5,715 nt of DNA from an uncultured Granulosicoccaceae bacterium (GCA_937941555.1 CALDHJ010000124.1:1-5715), one strand, 5' to 3'; positions 1 to 5,715 are shown, numbered from the stretch's first letter. The notes: generated by a model from the letters alone, not told the origin. Numbers and translations: made by a program.

Positions 1-147
1 CACGCCCAGCGCGGGGGTGATTTCCAGCAGTTGCAGTATCACCGGTTGATCGTCGCCGTACATCTGGCCAGCGGCGATGCGAAACAGCAGTGAGTAGCAG
101 ATCTGACCCGCGGCGCCGGTTACGGCAATGCGAACGGGTGATTTCAT
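1..147 (-). CDS. mdh: Malate dehydrogenase, N-terminal 49 residues (partial)
   Basis: The minus strand from the ATG at 147 reads [20 protein letters not shown] and continues [20 protein letters not shown] to the window edge. This is the N-terminal Rossmann beta-alpha-beta unit of the roughly 326-residue NAD-dependent malate dehydrogenase that interconverts malate and oxaloacetate in the TCA cycle, of the type resembling eukaryotic cytosolic MDH (TGAAGQI, then [16 protein letters not shown]). The dinucleotide-binding glycines are G11 and G14. The third position of the GxxGxxG pattern is Cys17, where Gly is common; eukaryotic cytosolic MDH has Ala there, so this need not impair NAD binding. A GAGG lies about 8-12 bases upstream of the ATG. 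The gene is divergent from nrdR. The remaining residues, including the active-site His and Arg, are outside the window. Confidence 0.93.
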   Translation of the reverse strand, partial: MKSPVRIAVTGAAGQICYSLLFRIAAGQMYGDDQPVILQLLEITPALGV

Positions 148-373
148 GTGGAGATCCTCGTCGTGATTGAGCGGTTGTCGATGGCCGTCCCGGGCCGTTG
201 AGCGTGTCGCCGGCACCGAATCGAAACGGACCGGCCGGATGGTATCACAGCACTTTTGGTACCGCCGCCGCTGTGCTGCAGTGCGGTATCGCCATCGGAT
301 TAACCCCTATCCGTGTTTCCGGGTGTGGGCATGGTGTAAAATTGCGCACCGCAAATCGCATCTCGCCGGCCCC
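148..373. promoter_or_regulatory. Divergent intergenic region between mdh and nrdR
   Basis: These 226 bases contain no convincing gene. The region must hold the promoter for mdh (leftward) and probably that of the nrdR-rib cluster (rightward). On the minus strand, TGATACCAT (239-247) resembles an extended -10 element about 92 bases upstream of the mdh start. Other visible structures are an 8-bp palindrome CCGGCCGG (231-238), a 6-bp inverted repeat CAGCAC/GTGCTG (248-253 and 273-278) and a direct repeat GGTATC (241-246 and 285-290). I could not see a good match to the AT-rich 16-bp NrdR-box consensus or to an FMN riboswitch. All site assignments are by eye. Confidence 0.5.
337..342 (+). promoter_or_regulatory. 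Candidate -10 element for the nrdR-rib operon
   Basis: TAAAAT lies in the most AT-rich stretch of the region just before nrdR (GGTGTAAAATTG) and matches the sigma-70 -10 consensus at five of six positions. Transcription would start near 349, giving a leader of about 25 bases. No convincing -35 hexamer is present at the usual 16-18 base distance; TGTTTC at 314-319 is a poor match. The call rests on the -10 match and its position alone. Confidence 0.35.
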
Positions 374-913
374 ATGCACTGCCCGTTCTGCACCGCCCCA
401 GATACCAAGGTCGTGGACTCTCGATTGGTCGCGGACACCAACCAGATCCGCCGGCGGCGCGAGTGTGTCAAATGCTCTGAGCGCTACACCACCTACGAGT
501 CGGTCGAGCTGAATCTGCCACGGGTGGTCAAGACCACTGGCGAGCGTGAATCCTTCAACGAACAGAAGCTGCGCGGTGGCATGCAGCGCGCCCTCGAGAA
601 GCGGCCGGTCAGCGCCGAATCGCTCGAAGCCGCCGTCAGCCACGTCTCACACCGCGCCATGGTGTGCGGCGAGCGCGAGGTGGCCGCCGGGCGCATCGGC
701 GAGTGGGTCATGGACGAACTCCGCGAGCTCGACCAGGTAGCCTACGTTCGATTTGCCTCGGTCTACCGCAGTTTCGAAGACGTCAACGCCTTCCGTGAGG
801 AAATCGAACGCCTCGAGCGCGAGCCGAGTGCAGCAGAACGACGCGATCAGATCCCCTTGCTCGTCGACCCCGATACCGGCCCGGAAGCGGCTGGAAAAGA
901 CCCCTCGGCGTGA
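374..913 (+). CDS. nrdR: Transcriptional repressor NrdR (ribonucleotide reductase regulator)
   Basis: This 179-residue protein is NrdR, a zinc- and nucleotide-binding repressor that turns ribonucleotide reductase genes off when ATP/dATP levels signal enough dNTPs. The N-terminal zinc ribbon has C3-P-F-C6 and C31-V-K-C34, with the family's Arg-rich stretch RRRREC between them and RYTTYE after it. The ATP-cone domain follows at about residues 49-140, with typical segments [19 protein letters not shown] and [16 protein letters not shown]. The ATG at 374 is chosen because NrdR proteins begin MHCPFC; the reading frame is open back to 167, but those 69 residues match nothing in the family. No strong Shine-Dalgarno sequence precedes this ATG. 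NrdR is usually about 150 residues, so the last 25-30 residues are a charged, Pro-rich tail. The stop overlaps the ribD GTG start by four bases (GTGA), which suggests translational coupling. Confidence 0.96.
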   Translation: MHCPFCTAPDTKVVDSRLVADTNQIRRRRECVKCSERYTTYESVELNLPRVVKTTGERESFNEQKLRGGMQRALEKRPVSAESLEAAVSHVSHRAMVCGEREVAAGRIGEWVMDELRELDQVAYVRFASVYRSFEDVNAFREEIERLEREPSAAERRDQIPLLVDPDTGPEAAGKDPSA

Positions 914-1998
914 CGGCTGACGATACCCGCTTCATGGCGCGAGCTCTCGAGCTTGCACACGGCGCGCGCTTCCACACCGCCCCGAATCCGGCCGTGGGCT
1001 GCGTTATCGCCCGCGATGGCAAGGTCGTCGCTGAGGCGGCGACCGCGCCGGTGGGTGGCCCGCACGCGGAAGCCCGGGCGCTTGGCGTTGCCGGCGACGG
1101 TGCGCGCGGCGGCACGGCCTACGTCACCCTCGAGCCATGCAACCACCACGGCCGCACCCCGCCGTGCGCCGACGCCCTGATCGCAGCCGGTGTCGAGCGC
1201 GTGGTCATCGCAGTCGCCGACCCGCACCCTGAAGCCGGCGGCGGCGTGGCCACCTTGCAGGCCGCCGGCATCGCGGTCGACGTTGGGTGCTGCGAGAGCG
1301 AGGCGCGCTGGCATCACCGCGGCTTTCTCTCGCGCCACGAGCGCGGCCGGCCCTGGGTTCGCCTGAAGCTCGCAGCGAGCCTCGATGGGCGCACCGCGAT
1401 GGCGTCGGGCGAAAGCAAATGGATCACTGGAAACGTCGCACGCGACGACGTGCAGCGCCTGCGCGCCGAGGCCGATTGCGTGCTGACCGGCGTCGGCACC
1501 CTCACCGCGGATGACCCGTCGCTCAACGTGCGGGTCGGGGCCGAGGCACTGGGGGCGGAGTGTGACCGGCAGCCGCTGCGGGCGGTCGTCGATACTGCCT
1601 TGCGCAGTTCAGCGAACGCGCGCTGGTTGAGCCTCCCGGGGGACAAGGTCGTCTACACGGCCGCTGAACACGGGGCGCTCGGAGCGGCTGAAGTGTGTCG
1701 AATCGACACAGGTGCCGGCGGGGTCTCGCTCGCGGCAGTCTGGGCCGATCTCGCGGCCCGCGATGTCGGATTCGTTCACCTCGAGTGCGGGCCGACGCTC
1801 GCCGGTCAGGCGCTGCAGGGCGGGTGGGTTGACGAGCTGGTGGTCTACATCGCGCCGGCGCTGCTCGGCGACGCAGCGCGGCCGCTTGCGGTCCTGCCGG
1901 GACTCGCCCGGCTCGGTGACGCACCGCGCTTCGCGATTCGTGAGCTGTGCCAGCTGGGGGATGACCTCCGTGTGGTACTAATACCGTCCAACGAGTGA
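910..1998 (+). CDS. ribD: Bifunctional riboflavin biosynthesis protein RibD (deaminase/reductase)
   Basis: RibD performs two cytosolic steps of riboflavin synthesis: deamination of diaminohydroxyphosphoribosylaminopyrimidine, then NADPH-dependent reduction of the ribosyl side chain. The 362-residue length is normal. The N-terminal deaminase domain (about 1-143) has PNPAVGC (25-31), the H52-A-E54 motif and a [11 protein letters not shown] motif in which C77 and C86 complete the zinc site with H52. The C-terminal reductase domain (about 147-362) shows [11 protein letters not shown] (153-163), SKWITG (169-174), ADDPSLNVR (200-208), ECGPTLAG (292-299) and [13 protein letters not shown] (308-320). 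The stretch after DPHP reads EAGGG (108-112), where E. coli and Bacillus enzymes have VAGRG, so a usually basic residue is Gly111; the effect is unknown. The start is GTG at 910, overlapping the nrdR stop. The proteasome-like gene follows 24 bases downstream. Confidence 0.96.
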   Translation: MTADDTRFMARALELAHGARFHTAPNPAVGCVIARDGKVVAEAATAPVGGPHAEARALGVAGDGARGGTAYVTLEPCNHHGRTPPCADALIAAGVERVVIAVADPHPEAGGGVATLQAAGIAVDVGCCESEARWHHRGFLSRHERGRPWVRLKLAASLDGRTAMASGESKWITGNVARDDVQRLRAEADCVLTGVGTLTADDPSLNVRVGAEALGAECDRQPLRAVVDTALRSSANARWLSLPGDKVVYTAAEHGALGAAEVCRIDTGAGGVSLAAVWADLAARDVGFVHLECGPTLAGQALQGGWVDELVVYIAPALLGDAARPLAVLPGLARLGDAPRFAIRELCQLGDDLRVVLIPSNE

Positions 1999-2022
1999 TC
2001 GCTGCGCGATCCGGAGAACCGA

Positions 2023-2601
2023 ATGTCAACGATTGTGGTCGTGCAGAAGGGGCACACCGCCTGCATTGCCGCCGACAGCCTCACCAGCTTCGGCGACCAG
2101 ACGCTGGGTGCGCAGTACGACTGCCACAGCGACAAGATCCAGAAAATCCACAACAGCTATTTCGGCATCGTCGGCAGCGCCGCACATTCGCTTGTCGTCG
2201 AGTCGGCGCTCAAGAGCGCCGGCACCACCGCGCGCCTGAATAGCCGGGCCGACATCTTCCAGACCCTGGTGAAGCTGCACAAAACCCTCAAGGAAGACTA
2301 CTTCCTGAACCCATCCGAGTCCGAAGATGACCCCTACGAGTCTATTCGCTTCGACGCGGTGCTGGCCAACGCGCACGGGATTTTCGGCATCTACTCGCTG
2401 CGCGAGGTCTATCAGTATCAACGCTACTGGGCGATCGGCGCCGGTGCCGATTACGCCCTCGGCGCGATGCACGCGCTCTACGACCGACTCGATTCGGCCG
2501 AGGACATTGCCCGCGCGGCAATTGAAGCCAGCGCCGAATTCAACAACGCCACGGCGCTGCCCATGACGGTGCAGACGGTCGCCGTGTTATCGAGGAGTTG
2601 A
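2023..2601 (+). CDS. Proteasome-family protease of BPH type with N-terminal serine
   Basis: This 192-residue protein is an Ntn-hydrolase of the proteasome beta/HslV superfamily. By hand alignment with E. coli HslV, the start MSTIVVVQKG matches MTTIVSVRRNG. Removing Met would expose Ser as residue 1, in place of the catalytic Thr. Asp18 (mature Asp17) in IAADS aligns with HslV Asp17. Lys38 in HSDKI probably fills the Lys33 role after a 4-residue insertion. GIVGSAA (48-54) matches HslV GFAGGTA, and AIGAGADYALGAM (137-149) matches AIGSGGPYAQAAA, with Ala140 at the HslV Ser124 position. An acidic stretch lies at about 91-106, and the whole protein is acidic (22 Asp/Glu, 15 Lys/Arg). These traits and the divergence from HslV and Anbu point to BPH, a self-compartmentalizing protease reported to form 14-subunit double rings without a known unfoldase; serine-type subfamilies are described. 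GGAG (2013-2016) precedes the ATG. It lies between ribD and ribE. Its substrate is unknown. Confidence 0.85.
   Translation: MSTIVVVQKGHTACIAADSLTSFGDQTLGAQYDCHSDKIQKIHNSYFGIVGSAAHSLVVESALKSAGTTARLNSRADIFQTLVKLHKTLKEDYFLNPSESEDDPYESIRFDAVLANAHGIFGIYSLREVYQYQRYWAIGAGADYALGAMHALYDRLDSAEDIARAAIEASAEFNNATALPMTVQTVAVLSRS
2592..2597 (+). promoter_or_regulatory. Strong ribosome binding site for ribE inside the upstream gene
   Basis: GAGGAG lies seven bases before the ribE ATG at 2605 and within the last codons of the proteasome-like gene (stop at 2599-2601). Ribosomes ending the upstream gene would finish directly beside this site, so translation of the two genes is probably coupled. Confidence 0.7.
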
Positions 2602-2604
2602 GGC

Positions 2605-3267
2605 ATGTTTACCGGAATCATTCAGGCACTTGGCAGCATCAGCAGTCTCACCCCGGTCGGCGGTGATGTGCGACTCGGTGTCGTGCTCGGGTCTCTCGCC
2701 GACGAGGGCGTGGCCCTCGGTGACAGCGTTGCAGTCAACGGCGTGTGCCTGACGGCGATCGAGTTGTCTGACCGCACGATGCTGGCCGACGTCTCGAACG
2801 AAACCCTCGCGCTCACGAGCCTCGGCTCGCTCAGCGTCGGGGACCCGGTCAATCTCGAGCTCGCGCTCTTGCCGACCAGCCGTCTCGGCGGTCATATCGT
2901 CAGCGGCCACGTCGACGGCCTCGGCGCGGTCGCGCGACGCTACCCCGACGGGCGCTCCGAGCGCTTCCATTTTTCGGCGCCGGCCGAGCTCATGCCTTAT
3001 ATCGCGCCGAAAGGCTCGATCACCATCGACGGCACCAGCCTCACGGTCAACGGCGTCAGCGGCGATGGCTTCGACGTCAACATCGTGCCGCACACCCTCG
3101 AGCACACGGTCATGGGCGGCTATCAGGCCGGCACCCGAGTCAATCTCGAAGTGGACGTGGTCGCACGCTACATCGAGCGCCTGCTCACTACTGGCCGCAG
3201 CGGGACGCAAGGCGTGACCGAGCAACTGCTGGCCGAATCCGGGTTGGTGCCGCCGGACGTCGGCTGA
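2605..3267 (+). CDS. ribE: Riboflavin synthase (alpha chain)
   Basis: Riboflavin synthase dismutates two molecules of 6,7-dimethyl-8-ribityllumazine to riboflavin and the pyrimidine precursor, the last step of the pathway. The 220-residue protein has the two tandem lumazine-binding barrels. The N-terminal barrel (1 to about 90) starts with the characteristic MFTGI and has NGVCLT (45-50) and SNETL (64-68). The C-terminal barrel (about 95-190) has GGHIVSGHVDG (95-105), the matching repeat motif DGTSLTVN (142-149) and IVPHTLEHT (160-168). A short divergent tail of about 25 residues follows. The start is three bases after the preceding stop, with a strong Shine-Dalgarno sequence. It is the last gene of the cluster: ribBA, ribH and nusB, which often follow ribE in proteobacteria, are absent here. 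In some species this gene is called ribC. Confidence 0.96.
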   Translation: MFTGIIQALGSISSLTPVGGDVRLGVVLGSLADEGVALGDSVAVNGVCLTAIELSDRTMLADVSNETLALTSLGSLSVGDPVNLELALLPTSRLGGHIVSGHVDGLGAVARRYPDGRSERFHFSAPAELMPYIAPKGSITIDGTSLTVNGVSGDGFDVNIVPHTLEHTVMGGYQAGTRVNLEVDVVARYIERLLTTGRSGTQGVTEQLLAESGLVPPDVG

Positions 3268-3302
3268 CGCAGGCCGTGCGCTCAGTCCGGGCGGCCTGCG
3301 TC
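3266..3302. terminator. Inverted repeat between convergent ribE and EamA genes, likely bidirectional terminator
   Basis: GACGCAGGCCG (3266-3276) and CGGCCTGCGTC (3292-3302) form a perfect 11-bp, GC-rich stem with a 15-base loop. The left arm starts in the ribE stop codon and the right arm lies in the last codons of the convergent transporter gene, so the hairpin covers the only 14 bases between the two genes. There is no T-tract on either strand, so it is not a classical intrinsic terminator. It could be a T-less terminator or a 3'-end stabilising hairpin that works in both directions. Confidence 0.55.
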
Positions 3303-4172
3303 GCTCTGGTGTTGCCGCTCGCGCGTGAGCACATAAAGACTCGCGCTGACAATGATCGCGGCACCCAGTAGCGTGTAGCCATCGGGCAGATCGCCGAAGG
3401 CAACGTAGCCGACGCCGATGGCGAACACCATGATGCTGAAATTGAATGGCTGCAGTGTGCTGGCCGGCGCGCGCGTGAGCGCCGCGACCAGCAGCATGTG
3501 GCCGATCAGACTGGTCGTGCTCAGCGCCAGCATCCAGAGGGCGTCGGTGGCGGTGGGCCAGATCCACGGCCCACCAACTGGCGAGAGCGGCACGATCACG
3601 CTGCCGATCAGCGCCATGTAGAGCAGGTTGGTCTCGAAATGTTCTCGCGCGCTGAGCAGGCGTGTGAGCAGCTGGTAACAGCACCACATCAGCATGGCCA
3701 ACAGGATCAGCGCGGTGCCGATCTCGATCTGGATCACCCCCGGGCGGATGATCAGCAGGGCCCCGACAAAGCCGATCGCGACGCTCACGATACGCCGCCA
3801 ACCGACACGCTCGCCGAGAATCGGCACCGCCAGCAGTGTCACGACCAGCGGGTAGATCGCGAACAGCGCGTGCGCCTCGGCGAGAGTGATGGTAGTCAGG
3901 GCCGACGCGAACACCACGATCTCGAGGCACCAGAGTGACGACCGCAGCACCTGTTTGACCGGTTGCGTGCTGCGCAGCGCGTTGCGGATGCCGCGCTGGC
4001 GGTGGGCAAACCATAGAACGAAGACGAGGAAGGTCCACATCCGCACTGACACGAATTCCGTCACCGGGTAGTGTTGCCCCAAGTGCTTTGAAATGCCGTC
4101 GCCGACAGCGAGAATGGCCGAGGCGATGAGCACCTGCGCGATGGCGACGGTGTGGCTGTGGAAGCGTGGCAT
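3282..4172 (-). CDS. EamA/DMT-family membrane transporter
   Basis: A 296-residue, very hydrophobic inner-membrane protein with about ten predicted transmembrane segments arranged as two EamA repeats. The first spans about residues 8-143 and ends with the family pattern VPILGERVGWRRIVSVAIGF, then LLIIRPG (139-145). The second spans about 150-283 and ends with FGDLPDGYTLLGAAIIVSAS. Near the N-terminus, SAILAVGDGISKHLG (18-32) resembles the start of DMT exporters and of the RibN riboflavin transporter branch. The start at 4172 (MPRFHSH) is chosen because the first membrane helix follows at once. The frame is open to an ATG at 4307, but that would add 45 non-family residues and overlap the divergent oxidoreductase start. 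The Shine-Dalgarno before 4172 is weak, so the start is less certain than the family. The gene is convergent with ribE. The substrate cannot be read from the sequence. Confidence 0.88.
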   Translation of the reverse strand: MPRFHSHTVAIAQVLIASAILAVGDGISKHLGQHYPVTEFVSVRMWTFLVFVLWFAHRQRGIRNALRSTQPVKQVLRSSLWCLEIVVFASALTTITLAEAHALFAIYPLVVTLLAVPILGERVGWRRIVSVAIGFVGALLIIRPGVIQIEIGTALILLAMLMWCCYQLLTRLLSAREHFETNLLYMALIGSVIVPLSPVGGPWIWPTATDALWMLALSTTSLIGHMLLVAALTRAPASTLQPFNFSIMVFAIGVGYVAFGDLPDGYTLLGAAIIVSASLYVLTRERQHQSDAGRPD

Positions 4173-4296
4173 GGACGGTGTGTCGCGGTCGGCGGTGAGG
4201 GCGCCGAGATGGTACGTGAATTGGTGTCGCTTCACGCACTTTCCGTGCGCAGCGTCGGCAATCGACAGGCTTGTATTGACAATGAGGGATAAGTGC
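4173..4296. promoter_or_regulatory. Divergent intergenic region between the EamA and Gfo/Idh/MocA genes
   Basis: This 124-base region separates two divergent genes and should hold promoters for both. An AT-richer patch at 4271-4290 contains TTGTATTGACAA (4271-4282), a 4-bp-arm inverted repeat with TTGACA (4276-4281) inside. TTGACA is a perfect -35 match on the plus strand, but it lies only 16 bases before the oxidoreductase ATG, too close to serve that start. The complementary TTGTCA could act as a -35 element for the transporter gene, although I see no good -10 to go with it. AGGG (4285-4288) is the oxidoreductase ribosome binding site. Confidence 0.35.
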
Positions 4297-5346
4297 ATGG
4301 CGAACACGCCCGCGGAACAGCTCCCATGGCGCGTCGCGGTGGTGGGGCTTGGCTACTTCAGCCAATTTCACCTCGACGCCTGGCAGCGCGAGGCGGGCGC
4401 ACAGCTGGTTGCTGTCTGTGACCGCGATGCCGCACTCGCAACCGAGGTGGGTGAAGCGCGAGGGGTCCCTGCTTATACGGCGCTGCAGGCGTTGCTCGCA
4501 GACCACGCGGTGGATGTGGTCGATATCGTGGCGCCGCCGAGTGCGCACGCGACATTGGTGCGCGCCGCGTTGGCGCCCGGGCGCACCGTGATCTGTCAGA
4601 AACCCTTCAGCGATTCGGTCGCCACGGCCGAGCGCTTGCTCGCTGAGAGCGAGGCCTCCGGCTGCGCGTTGGTCGTGCACGAAAACTTCCGTTTTCAACC
4701 CTGGCACCGCGAGATAAACGACATTCTGCAGTCGGGGACGCTCGGGGAGGTCTATCAGGTGCGTTTCGCGCTGCGCCCCGGCGACGGCCAGGGCCGCGAT
4801 GCCTACCTCGCGCGGCAACCGGCTTTTCAGACCATGCCGCGTTTCCTGGTGCACGAAACCGGCGTGCATTTCGTCGATGTGTTTCGCTGGTGGTTCGGTG
4901 ACGTCGCCACGGTCTACGCCGATCTTCGCCAGTTGAACCCGGTGATTGCCGGTGAAGACGCCGGTCTGCTGATCCTGCACCACACGAACGGCGTGCGCAC
5001 CGTCTTTGACGGCAATCGCCTCGCCGACCACGCGGCGAGCAATCCGCGCCACACCATGGGGGAGTTGTTCATCGATGCCGAACGCGGCGAACTGCGGCTC
5101 GACGGCGAGGGCGCACTCTGGCTGCGCATGCGCGGTGAAACGGCGTGGTCGCCACAACCCGTGACTCGGCCGGTGGACATGACACGTTTCGGTGGTGGCT
5201 GTGTTGCCGCGTTGATCGCGCATGTGGTGTCGGCCTTGCGCGACGGTTCCGAGATCGAGAACACCCTCGCGGACTACCTGCCGGTCATGCGGGTGTGCGA
5301 AGCCGCTTATCAATCCCAGGCCGAAGGCCGTCGCATTGCGCTTTGA
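4297..5346 (+). CDS. Gfo/Idh/MocA-family oxidoreductase
   Basis: A 349-residue cytosolic NAD(P)-dependent oxidoreductase of the glucose-fructose oxidoreductase/inositol dehydrogenase family, which mostly acts on sugars, cyclitols and related polyols. The N-terminal Rossmann domain (about 11-125) has VAVVGLGYFSQFH (13-25), an acidic/basic pair after the second strand (CDRD, 41-44) and the catalytic-lysine motif, here CQKPFS with Lys102, where EKP is usual. HENFRFQPWHREI (128-140) matches the EN-(W/F)-R motif that opens the C-terminal domain. The active-site histidine motif is HETGVHFVD, with His191. The start at 4297 is preferred because AGGG lies eight bases upstream; an in-frame ATG at 4282 would place that site inside the gene. 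Length is typical. The substrate is unknown. The next gene follows closely on the same strand, so the two may be co-transcribed. Confidence 0.92.
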   Translation: MANTPAEQLPWRVAVVGLGYFSQFHLDAWQREAGAQLVAVCDRDAALATEVGEARGVPAYTALQALLADHAVDVVDIVAPPSAHATLVRAALAPGRTVICQKPFSDSVATAERLLAESEASGCALVVHENFRFQPWHREINDILQSGTLGEVYQVRFALRPGDGQGRDAYLARQPAFQTMPRFLVHETGVHFVDVFRWWFGDVATVYADLRQLNPVIAGEDAGLLILHHTNGVRTVFDGNRLADHAASNPRHTMGELFIDAERGELRLDGEGALWLRMRGETAWSPQPVTRPVDMTRFGGGCVAALIAHVVSALRDGSEIENTLADYLPVMRVCEAAYQSQAEGRRIAL

Positions 5347-5383
5347 TACTGCAAGCCTGGAAACGCGCATCGGCGAGCTGCCA

Positions 5384-5715
5384 ATGCCGGGTGTGCCCTG
5401 GTGGTTGAGATCAGGCAGTTGGCACACGGTCGTCGGCGGCTTGCCGCTGCGCGGCTGGTGTGTTCGCCGCCGGTCGACTTTGCACCAGGCGCCATCCGAG
5501 TCGGTGGTACTCGACGCGGGTGGTGGCATCGCGCTGACCGGTGTCTACACACACGGCACGGGCGATGATCTGGTGATTCTCATCCACGGCTGGGAGGGCA
5601 GTGCCGAGTCGGCCTACCTGCTGTCAGCTGCAGACGCGGTGCACCGTGCGGGCTGCAGTGTGTTCCGCCTGCAACTGCGTGACCACGGCGACAGCCATGC
5701 GCTCAACGAAGGCCC
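5384..5715 (+). CDS. Alpha/beta-fold hydrolase, YheT-like, N-terminal part (partial)
   Basis: An open frame runs from about 5336 off the window end. From the ATG at 5384 it gives 110 complete codons starting MPGVPWWLRSGSWHTVVGGL. Recognisable features are a WWLRSGSWHT segment resembling the GH-x-QT stretch near the start of YheT-family hydrolases, a LVILIHGWEGSAES oxyanion-region motif (about residues 62-75), and FRLQLRDHGDSHALNEG (about 93-109), resembling the NLRDHG-x-(S/T)-x-x-LN pattern of predicted YheT-like esterases. The nucleophile, acid and catalytic His should lie beyond the window. The start is uncertain: TTG at 5336 has a better Shine-Dalgarno sequence (AAGG, eight bases before) and would overlap the oxidoreductase gene by 11 bases, whereas the ATG at 5384 leaves only a few residues before the first conserved segment. 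Substrate unknown; it probably shares a transcript with the upstream gene. Confidence 0.82.
   Translation, partial: MPGVPWWLRSGSWHTVVGGLPLRGWCVRRRSTLHQAPSESVVLDAGGGIALTGVYTHGTGDDLVILIHGWEGSAESAYLLSAADAVHRAGCSVFRLQLRDHGDSHALNEG

Noticed and set aside
167..373. N-terminal extension of nrdR by 69 residues
   Set aside because: NrdR begins MHCPFC at 374. The upstream residues match nothing in the family and would include the likely promoter.
148..373. FMN riboswitch or glyA remnant upstream of nrdR
   Set aside because: The conserved paired elements of an FMN riboswitch are not visible, the region is short, and no glyA-like translation is seen.
2023..2601. Calling the proteasome-like gene hslV or Anbu
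   Set aside because: There is no adjacent hslU, the nucleophile is Ser, there is an insertion before the catalytic Lys, and the C-terminal half differs. Anbu proteins are longer (about 240 residues) and start differently.
3498..3938. Plus-strand frame of 146 codons rich in Gln, Arg and Asp
   Set aside because: It is antisense to the clearly membrane-protein-coding EamA gene, where Leu/Ile/Ala-rich codons read backwards give this composition.
4093..4296. N-terminal extension of the Gfo/Idh/MocA gene
   Set aside because: The Rossmann domain starts soon after 4297 and a ribosome binding site lies directly before it. The upstream residues are antisense to the transporter gene.
4173..4307. N-terminal extension of the EamA transporter to an ATG at 4307
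   Set aside because: It would overlap the start of the divergent oxidoreductase gene and add 45 non-hydrophobic residues before the first membrane helix.
2587..5529. A 980-codon open frame on the minus strand covering ribE, the transporter and the oxidoreductase gene
   Set aside because: It is antisense to or out of frame with four clear protein-coding genes. The translation is Arg/His/Pro-rich with no recognisable domain, as expected for stop-poor shadow frames in GC-rich DNA.

Overview
The window is GC-rich DNA, tightly packed with coding regions. The gene types suggest a proteobacterium, most likely gamma- or betaproteobacterial. The evidence for this is an NrdR-RibD-riboflavin synthase run of the kind seen in proteobacterial chromosomes, a cytosolic-type malate dehydrogenase, and a proteasome homologue of the BPH type, known mainly from Betaproteobacteria. 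I cannot name a genus from the sequence alone.

Layout. Bases 1-147 are the 5' end of mdh on the minus strand. A 226-base divergent intergenic region (148-373) separates it from a plus-strand cluster. That cluster is nrdR (374-913), ribD (910-1998, overlapping nrdR by GTGA), a proteasome-family Ntn-hydrolase gene (2023-2601) and riboflavin synthase ribE (2605-3267). The gaps of -4, 24 and 3 bases and the good Shine-Dalgarno sequences indicate one transcription unit. A perfect 11-bp inverted repeat (3266-3302) ends the unit and also sits at the end of a convergent minus-strand EamA/DMT transporter gene (3282-4172). After a 124-base divergent gap come a Gfo/Idh/MocA oxidoreductase gene (4297-5346) and the 5' part of a YheT-like alpha/beta hydrolase gene that runs off the end.

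How they fit together. RibD carries out the deamination and reduction steps of riboflavin synthesis, and RibE makes riboflavin from lumazine. NrdR is the ATP/dATP-sensing repressor of ribonucleotide reductase genes and is commonly found beside ribD. The unexpected member is the protein at 2023-2601. It aligns by eye with HslV over its N-terminal catalytic region but has a 4-residue insertion before the catalytic lysine, an acidic internal segment and no HslU-like ATPase in the window. This fits the betaproteobacteria proteasome homologue (BPH) family. Its predicted mature N-terminal residue is serine rather than threonine. A serine-type BPH placed between the two riboflavin genes is the most interesting feature here. 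The EamA transporter and the oxidoreductase/hydrolase pair have unknown substrates.
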